In this document: in pieces, positions 48,714 to 62,300 of the stretch
Numbering within the stretch: the first letter of the stretch is position 1
Layout: the number at the start of each line of letters is the position of its first letter
Assembly (NCBI RefSeq): GCF_000003815.2
Contig: NC_049982.1
Coordinates: 9,470,614-9,534,613, forward strand
Length of the DNA: 64,000 nucleotides
Reading direction: 5' to 3'
Origin: Branchiostoma floridae
Taxonomy: Eukaryota; Chordata; Leptocardii; Amphioxiformes; Branchiostomatidae
Program-made: the position numbers and the translations under genes
Notes under the pieces: model-generated
Databases searched by the model: none
Told to the model about the DNA's origin: nothing
The model's input: the letters and a program-made list of their open reading frames with translations, nothing else

Positions 48714-51591
48714 GTAAGTATAACGTGTAACGTGTGGAGACAAGACAGAACGAAGAGGCAACATGAAGCAGTGTGGGATTGGAGACGCAGGCGGCAGAGA
48801 ACAAGGGAAAAGGACTGAAAGACAGAGGGATCGTCTTAACCAGAAACGTCACTGTAGGAAGGTGACAAGGTTCACCAGTCGTCTATACCGAAGTATACAA
48901 TTATGAGGGAAAAATTGAGTACTTGTCGTTCACGTGTTGTAAAAGTATGTAAGAGTAGTACTAGTAATGTCATGATCAGTAAAACGGAAAGTCTTTTTTT
49001 AATTCTGGATGCTTTTGTAGTGTATAACCGATGTTGAATTTTCGACATTTAATCAACTTTTAGATTTACTGTTCATTTCGGGATGACAGGATGATATTAA
49101 AGGCCTAAATGTGATGAAATGTGTCATTTCTTACTTGGGTGTTATTTTGTTATTTGTACTGTAGCTGATGTGTGTGTAGCTTATTGTACACGTTACATGA
49201 TAGAGGTTTTAGTCATGTATGAAGTGAACAATTTACTTAACCTTAATTGCAATAGACCTAACTAATTAAAAATTCAGGCTTGTAGTAAAGGGAAATATGC
49301 AGGGAATTAAGTTACAAACCTGTGTTTTAGATGTGTGACATTATGTGGTTATTTCATAAGATGTGATTTTTATTTTTAAAAGGTATGACAGAAGTAACAC
49401 TTTTGGGTAGATAACAATGATGTTGGAATGACTTTTTGGGATGTGTCCCATATTTTTTCAGAACTTTAGGTTTTTCCCTCAGTATGGTTCTGGCTTCTGC
49501 CATCTTATGGGTTTTTTTCCAGATCTAGCCAAAACAACTTTGTAAACATTTATTTACTATTTATGGTGCCCACCCCTTAACCCTACCTTAATTTTAGTCT
49601 GTGAAACAGGTATGTAGATGTACGATTGGTGGTTGATTTGACATCCCTTGATGTCTCTTTCACAGTGTGTTGGCTGCAGTATGTCAAAGCCGTGCATTCA
49701 TTTACACCGCAACAATTATTACTGAGCCAAGTCAGTAGCAAAGTTTGTTAAGTATGTGATCACAATGTGAATTGATTTGCTTGGAAGAATAGGTGACAGT
49801 TTCAACTGTAGAAGTCTTATTTGCAAAGATCATGATTTAAGGCCAGTTTGCCATGTTTTGTGTTTGTCAGTGTTATAAACTCTTACATGTTTGTGGGTAA
49901 CACTTGATAAAGTGTAGTGTATTACACTCTAAAAGTAATGGTATGGGTATATCAAAATCCCGATGTTGCCTTTGGATTTGAAAAAAAGGTTTTTTAAAAT
50001 AGTTTGGATACCACCTTCAACTTGTTTCTGTATATATAATCTCAATTTTGGTCATTTTCTTAGTCATGTAAAGGCAGTTGTGTACTCACATACCATGTGT
50101 GTGGTATTAGCTGATAGATGTGCTCCAAACGTAAAAGAAGTAAACCAGCCTGTGGTGTACTGTTAATGTTACTACTTTCTAAGTTGAGAAAGTTAAAGTC
50201 GAGGATATTACTAAAAACCACATATTCATGTCTTTTAAGTGGTAAAATGATACTCAAGAAATATCATTATGTTGTAATGTCTTACCTGTTAAAAGAAACT
50301 ATGGACACTGCTTGAAGCTATCAGATAGCTGACCATCTAAGTTTGTCCAAATGTGTAATTAACCTGGTTTTAGTCATTTTCCAAGGTGCTAGTCTCAAGT
50401 CCTAATGCTTTCAAACAGTGATAAGGCAAGCAATATATTATGGTTAGGTTGAGAACTGGAGAAAACCATCCAAATGATTTACAGTGTAGTCCTGATAAGG
50501 CATTTTGCTCCCCAGTACTGTAGATAGCTTACAATTACCTCTCTGTACCATTATCGCTTTCCCATGTTTAAACATTAATGCAAAACATGGTCATTGAGAG
50601 AGTGCTCGGGTGAGCCAATATCCTTTCAAAAATTCAACCCCAAATGTTGTAGTTAGTAAGTATTTTGATGGCGTTTTTATGGTATGCCAGGTATTTTACA
50701 AATGTGAATGTTATCACTTCTGTAGATGAGAATTTCTAGGGAATATTTCTTTTCTTTTGTTTATTTGATAATTGTATGGTAAAAATCTTTGTTTGTCCCT
50801 TAATTTCAAAATCATTCAGGATGTACTTGTCAATGATGAACAATATCCAGAATAGTTAAGGCTTTGGCAATTCAATTGATTAATAGATATCCCCTGTTGC
50901 CTTCTGAAAAGTCTGCATGAAAAATTTGTGTGTATTTCTTTAAAGTTGTTCTCTGACCCAAAAAGAAACATTGCTCAGACTGTAACAGAGTGATAAAAAT
51001 GAAAGTTAGATAAAACTAAGGTCAGGATTTGACACATGTTTCTATCCAAGGCTGGCTTGTTAGAAGGGTTATCTTGATTTTCCTAGTAATGTGCCCAAAG
51101 TGAGATCCATTCTTTATATTATTCTGATGCAATGATATGTACATAAGGATATCTGTTTCAATGTGAGTCTTACTGTATGAAGAAGGGTTGTGAACCAGGT
51201 TCAAATCTAATCATAACTAACAGTGCATGCATAGATAGGCTATTCCAACTTCACCAAATAATCAGGAAACATTGTCAAACTCAGGTGATAGGGAAAAATG
51301 ACTCGTTACCTTAAAAAGTTATTTATTCTTTCAAATACTGTTCAAATTCTATAGTAGCGCATGGAAGCATGTGTTTGTTCTTGTACATGAGTAAGTAGGT
51401 TGGATGTAAGCTGTCGATTGAATTGTTTGATCATAGATGTACCGTAAACATACCTTTGTGTGAAGCTCTGATGTAAAATTGTCAGGGAGAAGAAAAGCCA
51501 GTTTCTGTAGGTTGGATTCAAAATGACAATAGAACAAAATGAAAATGAAGCTCCCAACCAATGAGTAGTATTAGGTTATCAGTTTTAAAAC

Positions 51592-51627
51592 TAGATAGGG
51601 ACATGTTCTTAACCATGTCCCTATCTA
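51592..51627. repeat. Perfect 14-bp hairpin
   Basis: TAGATAGGGACATG (51592-51605) is followed after eight bases by its exact complement (51614-51627). In RNA it would form a stem-loop. Whether it is transcribed with CPSF6 is unknown. Confidence 0.7.
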
Positions 51628-53720
51628 ATAGTTATGTTTTTAAAAGACCTAAATGACCCTTAGTCAAGAATACATAGAGCAGTGTTAGAATTACATTGTA
51701 GTGCAAATACTGACATCAGGAATGCCTTGAGACAAGTGCACAGCAATGATGACATGATATATGTTGTTGGGCAGTGTTGTCATCAGGTCTTGATAATGTA
51801 GCAAGGATGAATGTACAGAACCTGAAAGGACGTGCTTATGTTAAAGTATTCTAAATGTTTGTTGAAAAGGTGACAAATTATTGAGCAGGTTTTTACTTAT
51901 AATGAGCTTTGATATAACTTAGCAAAGTTCTTATGTTTAAGTGTTCATATACCTATACCCTGTATCTATCACCTCTTGTTTTACCTGTGTATCTTCTGAA
52001 ATGTTTGTTCTCAGTTCCGGTATGTCCAGACTTCTCCATTCATGGTGTTGTTGTCTCTTCACAGGGTACCTGAGCTACAGTGAAGTTACTAGTAGTTTGA
52101 TGGGTGGTTGAAGGGACCCTTGTACAGAGAAATCCCCCATCCTACCAGCTCTGCAAGATCACGCCAAGATCACAAATGCTTGAACCGATTTCTGAGCAAT
52201 AGCGTGCATTTTAAGTCTGGTGGTAGGGCAGATAAGAAAGAAGTTACGAACTTCCCGTGGAAGAGAAAAAGACTAGTTCTCCTTTTTTCTGGAGACATTT
52301 TTACCGTAGGATGTGTATGTAAACATCAGAAATGTAATCCCTGTGGGATGCGGCTAACTGTAGGGACGCGAACTTCAACTTTATTGTGTAACCGCAGCAA
52401 AATTGATAGTTTCTCTTCAAATGTAGCATTGCTTACATTAATGAGGTAGCATATATTTGACGTTTAAATGTTGATAACAATCATGAACGTTTGTGTACTT
52501 TATGTAGTGTTTTTGCATTACCCTGGTCTGTAGGTGTACCATGAGGAACACAATGTTTAAAATTTGTGAGAGATGTTAGCTAAGGAACTTTTAGTTAGTA
52601 GTTTTGATGCTTTTGAAGCAAAATCCTAATAGATTATATTCATTTTCAACTACTCAAGGTTGACTTGTGTTACCAAGTCAACTGTCTAATGTTCTAATGT
52701 TGATGAGCCCATAGTATGGTGTAGTTTTAATGAAGGCAATAATTTTTGGAATTGCTTTTTTTTTTCACTTTTGCTAGGCTGCGTGCTTACCTCATTAATC
52801 AGAATGTTGTTTTGATTATAATTAACTAAATAACTTTTGTTGGTACAACATTGATTAGTTTCTCATGAAAGAGAAAGATGCACACACTAAAGCTTATTAC
52901 TTAACTCTGCAAGACTGCATGAGCAAACATTTGTTTGTCAGGTTCTAAAATTTATATTTCTACTTCTAGGGGCATACATAATCTTGTTGCTAAGTTTTAC
53001 CTAGTGCAGTGTTAGAAGGTTGCAACACAGCAGTTTTTGTACTGTCACCATTTTAACCAAGGTTTTGCATACGCACACATGTATCCACACGATTTTACCC
53101 CTGTAGCAGCCGTATCTTTTCAGGAAGTGCATGGTGAACAGCCTTAAAAGCTGAAAATGAGGAGTTGCGCACTGAATGCCACTGAAGTGGAAACCTATAC
53201 ATTTACATGTTACACACAATGTAAAGGGGATCTCACTGAAGATGCAGTGCCTTGGTGGTGTTGCTGAGGCGGAGCGATTTAACAGCATGCTCAACATCGA
53301 TAAAACGTATGTTTTATGCTTTGAGTGTTTTGTTGTCTTTTTGGTCATACTTGTACGTTTTGCAAGAACGTTTTGAATGTAGCAATGCCGCCAACTTACC
53401 GCAGCTTCAGTGAGATACCCCCTTTAAGAATAGGTTAAATATCATGTTTGTGTTTTTGCTGGTGAGGTTTTCTTCCACAGCATGCTTGCCTGGTGACATC
53501 CAATGGTTCAACGGCTCTGGTGTATTCAATATCTGTACAATTTTGTATATAGAGTGAGTCTCTACACTAACTATAAGATAAGGAAACACCAGTCAGAGGT
53601 AATTGCAATTGTGTTGCCTTGTGTAGAACAATTCAGGTTGATACCATTTGCCTCACAGCCACTACTTTGACCAGCAAAATGTCCTATAACAATTACGCTT
53701 ACTGCAAAACTTACACGAGT

Positions 53721-54148
53721 TTACAGTATGAATTCATGGTCAGGTGGGAAATGAAATGTATGAATTGGAAATTGCGTGAAATGGAGGAGCAATAGAATTG
53801 GGTTAACCTCAAAGAAGAGTGAACTATAGACTAGGTGTTGTGAACAAAAAAAAGTACTGAATAGATGAAAGTTGAATCTCTACTTCTGGATAAATCAAAT
53901 TTAATTCAGACGTTTCAAACTTAATTTAATTCAGACGTTTCAAACGACCTCCTGTTCTTTGAGGTTAACCCAATGCTATTGCTCCTCCATTTCACGCAAT
54001 TTCCAATTCATACATTTCATTTCCCACCTGACCATGAATTCATACTGTAAGAGTTTTATTTCACTGAAGAAGAACGACGGAGGTCGTTTGAAACGTCTGA
54101 ATTAAATTTGATTTATCCAGAAGTAGAGATTCAACTTTCATCTATTCA
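53721..54148. repeat. Nested pair of long inverted repeats
   Basis: Arm pair 1 is 53721-53815 with 53956-54050 (95 bp, about one mismatch). Arm pair 2 is 53858-53920 with 54086-54148 (63 bp, near perfect). The pairs interleave, so only one hairpin can form at a time. A 23-bp piece ending CAGACGTTTCAAAC is also repeated directly at 53923-53945. It is probably a foldback/MITE-type repeat; no target duplication was identified. Confidence 0.85.
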
Positions 54149-54233
54149 TTATATTCCTGGATGTATAATCTTCACAAATGTACTTGTAGTACTGTATTCA
54201 ACATTGGTCTGAGTGGAGAAAGCAGCCGGATGG

Positions 54234-54417
54234 TTATCTTCAAGGACAAGCAGATCCTACGATAACATAAGATAGTATCAAAAGCTGGCAAAGAAATGTA
54301 GCTGGCCTGGGAGTGTTCTTTCGATGGGAAATGCACAGTCCTAGGCCGGCTACACTCATTCGGCCAGCTTATGACACCATCTTATCGCACAGTAGGATCT
54401 GATCTGCATGGAGATTA
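54234..54417. mobile_element. MITE related to the element at 29015-29192
   Basis: The left end is TTATCTTCAAGGACAAGCAG then ATCCTAC; the right end is the inverted AGTAGGATCTGATCTGCATG then GAGATTA. The interior has CATAAGATAGTATCAAAAGC and the complementary ATGACACCATCTTATCG. The flanking 9-base sequences are similar but not identical. A weaker third copy with GTCATAAGATGGTATCAAAG and GATACTATCTTATGGCAC is at about 55920-56035. Confidence 0.65.
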
Positions 54418-56338
54418 GCAGAATGGTAAGTATGTAACACCCAAGCAGACATGGGGAGGGAAATATGCAGTATTGATTAAAACGTTTCCTTCCCACGAAC
54501 CTGAATGGGGAGAAATAAAGGCAAGGTGCTCACTCCGCTAAGAAATTATTCTTTGTCAACGTTATGAAATGACAATAGAAAAGGTTATTCCATTTGAGGC
54601 ACAGCCACTCGTTGAGCACGGAGCACAAGGGGTTGTTGCAAACACGTTTCCTTTGTTTTATGGTAATATTACGAATTCACGGCAGTATTATTTGCAGGTT
54701 GCAAATGGGCATCACTGTACGTCGCAAGGACACATGATGACTGATGTGAAGATCTGTGTAGGACTTCTTGAATAAACGGTTTATACAGACTATTGTCTTT
54801 GTACGTTCATGATTGTTTCGCAGTGTGAATCAGCGGGGACCGCTATGGGGGCTTTCACTTTTACAAACGCACTCTTGCCACGATCAATCATTCTGGATGT
54901 TTTCTCCGTCCCCTACTTAAGGAGAACATCCATCATCAGAGATCCCTTGAGGACACGACAGCGGAGGGTACCTGATGAGACGTATTGCGATGATGATGTT
55001 CAGCATTACACGATCATTTAGACAATTACAAAACAGCGCAGTCCTTGTCGATTCGAGCGTAGGTCCGGCCAGGCTAGTCATCGGCATACTTTGTAAGAGT
55101 TAAGACCTTTTGTGGTCATGTGTATACGTAACGTTTTACGTTCTGTATTCTAGCTGCAAATTTGCCAAATAGACTTCTAAAGTGCAGCCGCCTCGTACTA
55201 ATGCACTCCTCAGTAATAATCTATTGGATTTTGAGAGCAAGTAATGAAATTTTGTGCCCTCATGTGTGCACTAACGAAATACAAAGATACTCACTCTGAT
55301 GTTGGTACTTGATCATGTCATCAATGGCAAGATCTAGGTAAAAGGGAAATAAATTGGTGTGAAATAAGTGATACCATGCGCCAGTCCACAACGTCCCATA
55401 CCTACTATACAGACATTTCGGAATCTGAGCTAATGCAATTTTGTGTGCTTGGTGCGTGCGCTAACGCAATTTAAGGATTATTCTTGAAAGTTGGCACATC
55501 GTAAGATCCTCTTTCTTTAACCTCCTTGGTAAGATTATTAATATCAAGCTCGAAATAAAAAATAAAGCCAGTGCAGTACGTTATATTCCCACATATGCAT
55601 CGTAGTCACATAAGAAAGTGTACAGAAATGGAAATTCTCGTGAGTCAGTAAGTAAACATCTAGTGCGTGTAACCGCAGAGCTAACATCCCGTATTATGCA
55701 TGTATATATACAGATGTAAGTGCCGCTAATTATGGGTGGGTTGTGAGTAAGTGCTGCAATCGAACTTCATTGGGCAGCTTCAATTTAATTACGTGTTTAG
55801 ACGTTCTGGTTACGCCGTGATTATATTTCACGTCTTGCGATAACGAATATGTGATATGGAACACATGTTATTTCATTGCTATTCAAAAATTGTTCGGAGT
55901 ACCAGATGTTGGAGATCTCCAGGCAGACTTGCTAGTGTCATAAGATGGTATCAAAGCTGACCAAGGGGTGTCAATTCACCACTGGGATATAGCCGGCAAT
56001 GATACTATCTTATGGCACCGTTAAATCTGACAGAAGATTAGATTTTAACGTGCCCATTAAGTTACAAATGTTTGAAAAGCTTTGGAGACTTAGGACTATA
56101 GACAAATTTGGCAATAGCGACATTACCTGCGTAGCAGGAAAGAAACAAGCATTCTTGAATGAATATCATTTATTATTTTTCTACATCAGAGGCCTACAAA
56201 CCATGCCGTGTCGAGACCACAAACAGATAAACATATTCATGTGGCCCTAATGGACACAATTACAAACCTGACGGTGTTGTCGTCGTTCTCTTCACATCTG
56301 CCAGCGATTCTCCTGCGTACACGTGCACCATACCCGTC

Positions 56339-59300
56339 ATGAAGAGAGGAGGACTTCCCGTGTTCCTGCTGTTATCCGTGGTACTTTTGTCAACGGTTCC
56401 AACAACTTTTGGATCCACGGCGATTGGTAAGTAGATGTCGCCATGCCCTGGTAGAGGGCCTCATGGTGAAACGTGCGTGTGGTCAAGTCCCTACGCAGTA
56501 AAACCTCCCATGTCATGCATGGGGAGGGGACATGCGTTATAACTCTACGGTTACTGCAAATTCTTGTTCGGTGAAGGCTAATTGTGGGTATCAAGGGTAT
56601 CCGTTGTAATGTTGAGAATATTGCTGTCAAAATTGCCCAAGAAGACCACCTGGGGACCGATAAAATCTAGTCTACGAAAAAAAATGGCCACTATAGACAG
56701 ACTTCTTAAATGATGCTTGTATCAATCGGAAAATCCGAGGGACCACCAAAAAGTGGTCACATTGGCTTGGCGGTCCTTCTGTAAGGATGGCCACTCGAAC
56801 AATGTCAATCAAGTGGTTCCAACTAGATCTGAACTGGATGGTTGCTTGGCAATAGTGGGAGACGGAATTTTCCACTTTTCCTTTATAGTGTTGTGACTTG
56901 TCTGTGATTTTGAGAGGTGGGTAGCTTTTCGTGCGTAAATATGGATAAATAAATATATATAGAAGAAAACCCTTCTCTTTCCTGCAACTTACAGCGATGT
57001 GTCGTAGATACACTGACCTGTTGTGTTTCGCAATACCCCAAATTGCGCATAAATGTATTCCGAAATGCCAACTGTCATTACCGGTATTCGGGACAGTTTG
57101 TCACTCCTGCGCGCCTGTAGTCACAATAATGCAGTAAACCACAACACTACTCTTTATCAGCCTGACCTATATGACTGCAAGATAACGCTGATAGAGAGTG
57201 GGAAAGTAATTTACAAAATACTTCACCAAACAGCTCGTTTTTTGTTGTTGCGTTTTTAGTAACCTTCTGTATACATGTAAAGCTTTGTACTGGTGCGCGT
57301 ATCTGTCCACTTGCCACAACAGCCACAACAAATTGAAAGATGCGTACAAAATCTTGCAACAAAAGATGTGCAAAGCGAGGCTGCTTATAACGTCTTTGAT
57401 CATATCAGCCAGGTTCCGGATTCTTGGAAATTCTGTTCACTCTTTCAATATCTAGAAGATATATATTGCTGTTTAGTTTCTTGGGTGGCCATTACGTAGG
57501 ATATACATGTACTTTTAAAAATGAAACCGGATATTAGTGTTTAGTGTCTTGTAGCCATGTACATATGTGTATCGCTGTTGAAGGTGTGGTACATGTGTAT
57601 GTACATGTATGATAGCAATGCGTATGATATGCCATTGCGTAGAATATACATGTACTTTTAATGGATCGGTATATGATAGGCGACTAGACCTGTAGCCATG
57701 TACATACGTATCGTTCCTGAAGGTGTGATACATGTGTATGTACATGTGTATAGCCATGGTAGGATATACAATAATACATCGACATTGCGTAGGATATACA
57801 TGTACCATTGCGTATGATATATATGTATCATTGCGTAGGGATATACATATACCATTGCGAATGATATACATGTACCATTGCGTGGGATATAAATGTACAT
57901 ATTGCGCAGGATACATGCACCATTGCGTGGGATATACATTTAATGAAACGGTATGTGATAAGTAACTATACCTGTACCATGTACTTGTTAATCGTTGCTG
58001 CAGGTGTGATATATATGATTATATGCATACATGACGGTCGAGCTATATATACTAAGGATATACATGATATTATTAACGAAACGGTACATGACCAGCGACT
58101 AGACCTGCAGCCGTCCACACGTGTACCGTTGCAGGTGTTATCCTTGACGACTCCGCCCAGATCGACGACGATCATCTCGCGAGACTCTTCGCGAGAGTTG
58201 ACGTGCAGGATGACGGAAACGTCACCGAGGAGGGGCTCCGGCCGGTGGTGGCCCGCATCTCCGGGGACGATCCGTCAGCAGCTATCTGGCACGGTAATTA
58301 GCGGAACTCCCCATTATAACAATGTTGATGAGACAGAATTGAAAAATTCAGACACACTAGGTCATTCTTTCTCATGTTGAACATCTTTCCATCTACCCCG
58401 GCTACATCATCTTTCTTGACATTCGCTAGATCTTTCTATTCATCGTAGGGTTTTCGCCATTTCCTCCTTTCCTTTAGTCCCACTAAAACCTTCTCTATCA
58501 AACTGAATTTCTCCGAGTTTCAGTTAATGGTTTGCTTGCTGTGCAAGGGACATGTTCCACCTCCAAGCCTGCCACTAGCACTTGCCACTAGCACCACACC
58601 TACTATACTAAGCAACGCCGCCTTCACTCTGAGCTTCATCAATATTGCAATCAAGAAGAGCATAATAACGAGCCACTCTATTTGACTTATCAAACAGTGG
58701 TAAAATACTGGTACCGGACTAACTGTCGAGACCAAAGTTTGCCATGGAAACTAGCTTTATAAATTTCATTGGAAGCATGACAATGGGACAAAAGAAATCT
58801 TTTTATTAGTCGACTAGATGAAGTAGGAAACTCAATGGTTTGCTTGCCGTGACGTCGTTGTTTCAGGATGTCGGCTTGTAGAAGAAGGCGTCTTAGCTCT
58901 CCTAAGCTCGACCGGGTGCCGGTCGTTATTGGTGATCAACAGCGTGAGCGCCACCTTGCGGATTCCCCATGTCGCTACACCCGTGCGGTCCTGTCCGACG
59001 GGAGTGATGCCCCGTGGTGAGAGCATCGCCGTGCCCTACACGTTCAACATGCGGCCCCGCCCGGAGATGCACGCACGGGCGCTCAGGGACATGGTCAACA
59101 CCTTAACGTGGACCATGGTCACGTTTATATACGATCATGACGACGGTGAGCGATAACTATCATAATGTTGCCTGGTATTTTCTATCAGAAAATGCTTGTT
59201 TTACAGATCATGGCTTACTTCTATAGACATATCATATGTATTTTTTCCGTAAGTGCTAGCATTCATATGGCAGACTCTGAAAGTGTCATACTGTGCAATT

Positions 59301-62300
59301 ATAACTTTGCGTGTGATGACTGTGTAAGTATAACTTTGTATCAGTTGTAATTATAACTTTGTACCAGGCGCTACATGTATTAGGAAGAATTGCCCCTTGC
59401 CTTGGCGTCCATCTCAGAGAAGTATGTCTGAGGAAAAGAAGAATCGAGATTCTATTAAATAACGCAAACTAAAGGTTTCATTTTTAAGGGAGTGAAAATT
59501 AGACAATGGGAAGACATTGAGCTGCATCTCTTGAAGTGGAAGATAGACAGATAGATAGATGGCTTTGTTGAAATTTCGCAGAGAATTGCATTCAAATTTA
59601 TCCTTTACATCACATCAGAGTGTGATTAAAAGTGGCTGATTTTGTGTCTCCTGCAGGCCTGACTGTGATGAAGAACCTGTTAGAACAGCTGGTTGCTGAC
59701 GGCAGGCCGCTGAACGCCGTGTTCCTGAAGATCGAGTGGGACACGGAGGACGATCTGCGCCGCACGACCGACGAGCGCGTACGGAATCTCCTGGAACAGG
59801 GGATCAAACCCACCTCTTTCATCGTGTACGGCCGGTCTGCTCTGGCAAGGACCATTCTGCAGAAGGTAAAGACCCTACGATGCACTTGCCATATAGCCAT
59901 GCCACATTTCAGGCATTTAGGTTGGCTATATTGGCAGTGTTTTCTCATTAATCTATAAAGAAAGAATGGAGCCGTAACCGATATTGATAGATAGGCAGGA
60001 AATGATTTTTTGTGGGCCATATGGATGACGTCATCAGGTTTTATTGCCCCTGATATTATTATTTTTCTATGAGAAAATACAGCACTTTGGTACATACCAC
60101 TGCAATGAAGTATGTTTATAATGTGCATAATGATGAATGATGAATCTGCTAATGATCTGTAGTTATTGGAAAATAATTGCTTTCATCTATTAAATTAAGA
60201 AAAAGATATTTTCTAATAGCTACGTTATAACTTCATTAATGAGAAACTAATGGAAAGTCAAAATGCCAATTTAGCCAACCTAAATACCTTATTTACGCAG
60301 TTCCAGACACCAATTTGAACACGGCATTCTGGAAATCTAATCTCTTTTTCCAGGCGCACTGTTGTGGCATGACACATCTTCATTCATATCAACTTCTGTC
60401 AAATGAGATTTAGAAGCAAACAACACCTTTCCGTCAGAATGATAATATAGACGCTACAGAGCCTTTTGTATGGTCTACTGTAAACTAGACAAACCAAACA
60501 AAATATAGAGTAACATACGTGAATATCTTGTTTGACGTTAAGAAATGTTCTGTGTTCCAGGCGGACAAGTACAGCTTACTGACAAGGGAAACTCAATGGA
60601 TCATCCTGCAGGAGGTAAAGTTACTTTTAGTTTCACATATCGACTACCCCAAATTACATGTCACGCTTGGATGAAATGCCAATTTGATTGTATCTGTACA
60701 ATAAGTATTATAGATCACCAATTTTCTTTGCGCGACATGCATAATACAAAGTTTTGAATACTTTCAACCCTTAAGTTGCCAGTTGATACTTATACGTTAG
60801 ATTTAAGGAGCGAAAGGTTTCGCTACGGGATGCTCCTCAACTCAAGGTGCAGAAAGCTAGGACACGTGCAACGATGGCATTTACAACAGGAGACAGACAA
60901 TGTGGATAAAATTTGTGCGTTGAATTTTGCCTGTCCTTCCTCCACAGGAGTCCGTCAAGGTGCCCAAACTGTTCGCTACAGGGATCGTGACGTTTTTCAG
61001 ACTGACTTTCTCCCGAGCTACCTACTCACCCCGCAGCAAGGTATGGAGTATGGAGAGGGTTCTGTGTTTTAACATTATCCCCTTTTTACTGACGGCTCTT
61101 ATCCTTTGAATATGCAAAAGACTTAGCCTTCATAGCAGGCTCTCTGGGGTCTTTTTTTGGGCCCATAATACACTTTTGCTGACTACTGGGTCACTGATTG
61201 CCGACCGGCCATTACTGATTACTGGCCCCGTAGATTAGTAGAGAAGAGTTGCTATGAAATTGAAGTTTAGGAATCTACATAGGATCATGCTAAATGTAAA
61301 AGATATATGTTGTTGCTTGGCAGTCAACGTAACATACCACATGCATGTACGCGATTGGATTCTTGTATAGTTGTACAGCGTCATGATCTATACTAATAAA
61401 CAAGTTTGGGGCAAGTATTTAAACCAGATTGAAAGCGATATTATCATCTCGAGTCGTACATTGACATTTGACCACCACCTATATTTTGCAGGTCCACTCC
61501 CTGTACATGCAGGACGCGGTGTCCTTACTGCGCGAGTCCGTGCCAGAGGCGCACGCCTCGGTAGCGTGGGCTCCCTCCTCCCCACCTTCCTGCGGGTTCG
61601 GCCCCAACAAGGTGCTGAATGAGGACAGGAAACTAACCAGGATCCTCGCTACGGTAAGTTTCACCCCTGCCTACCGTGGCCGACACGCACAATGAGCAAC
61701 GCACTTACCTGCTCAACACACTTACTTTGCCTGTTCAACACACCTGTTTGGCTCATTATACGTGTCGGCCACGGTAAAAGTCTGAACTTTGTTCCAGACA
61801 CCTTTCAGATGTTTGTATTACCAGAGTGACTATATTCGAATGATGCTTTGCTATATCTAGAGAAATAATAAGTTTCTGCTACAACCAAGTATTGGAAAGA
61901 CTCCCAAATCGTCACAATTCTATACATTATGTGCTTTCCTATAAACAGGAAGTCGATGATGTCATACCTCTTTGAAATGTTTTGTGAATGTCAAGTTTCA
62001 TTCTTTTCTCGATAATTCTTAAGTTCCTGCCAGCCTGCGGGACCCGACTTTGGACCAGGGCCAAGCCAACGTTAACCCTCCCATCCTGTCAGTCTCCGGT
62101 TACGCCAGCTTCTACCTCACATCCTGTCACTCAACAATATCCACATAACCACGGAAACATATCAATACAAACACACAGATGGAAAACAAACCCAGTGCTT
62201 TCGAATTCAATAAGGCGAATTGCACCAAGGGATGTTTATAGGTTGTATTATTTTATTACCATTCCCACAGAGTAAGACCACCGGTGTGTCCGGTACGGTC

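Larger units (their letters stand above)
46709..56338 (+). other. CPSF6 3' region and intergenic DNA before the receptor gene
   Basis: This 9.6-kb interval has no supported coding gene. Up to about 52.5 kb it is AT-rich and may be CPSF6 3' UTR introns and exons (see 48641-48713 and the acceptor at 52064). Beyond 53.7 kb it holds palindromic repeats and MITE-like copies. No single poly(A) signal stands out enough to mark the end of CPSF6. Confidence 0.45.

Noticed and set aside
59610-60128. 172-residue open frame on the minus strand
   Set aside because: Mostly antisense of receptor exon 4; no family similarity or splice logic.
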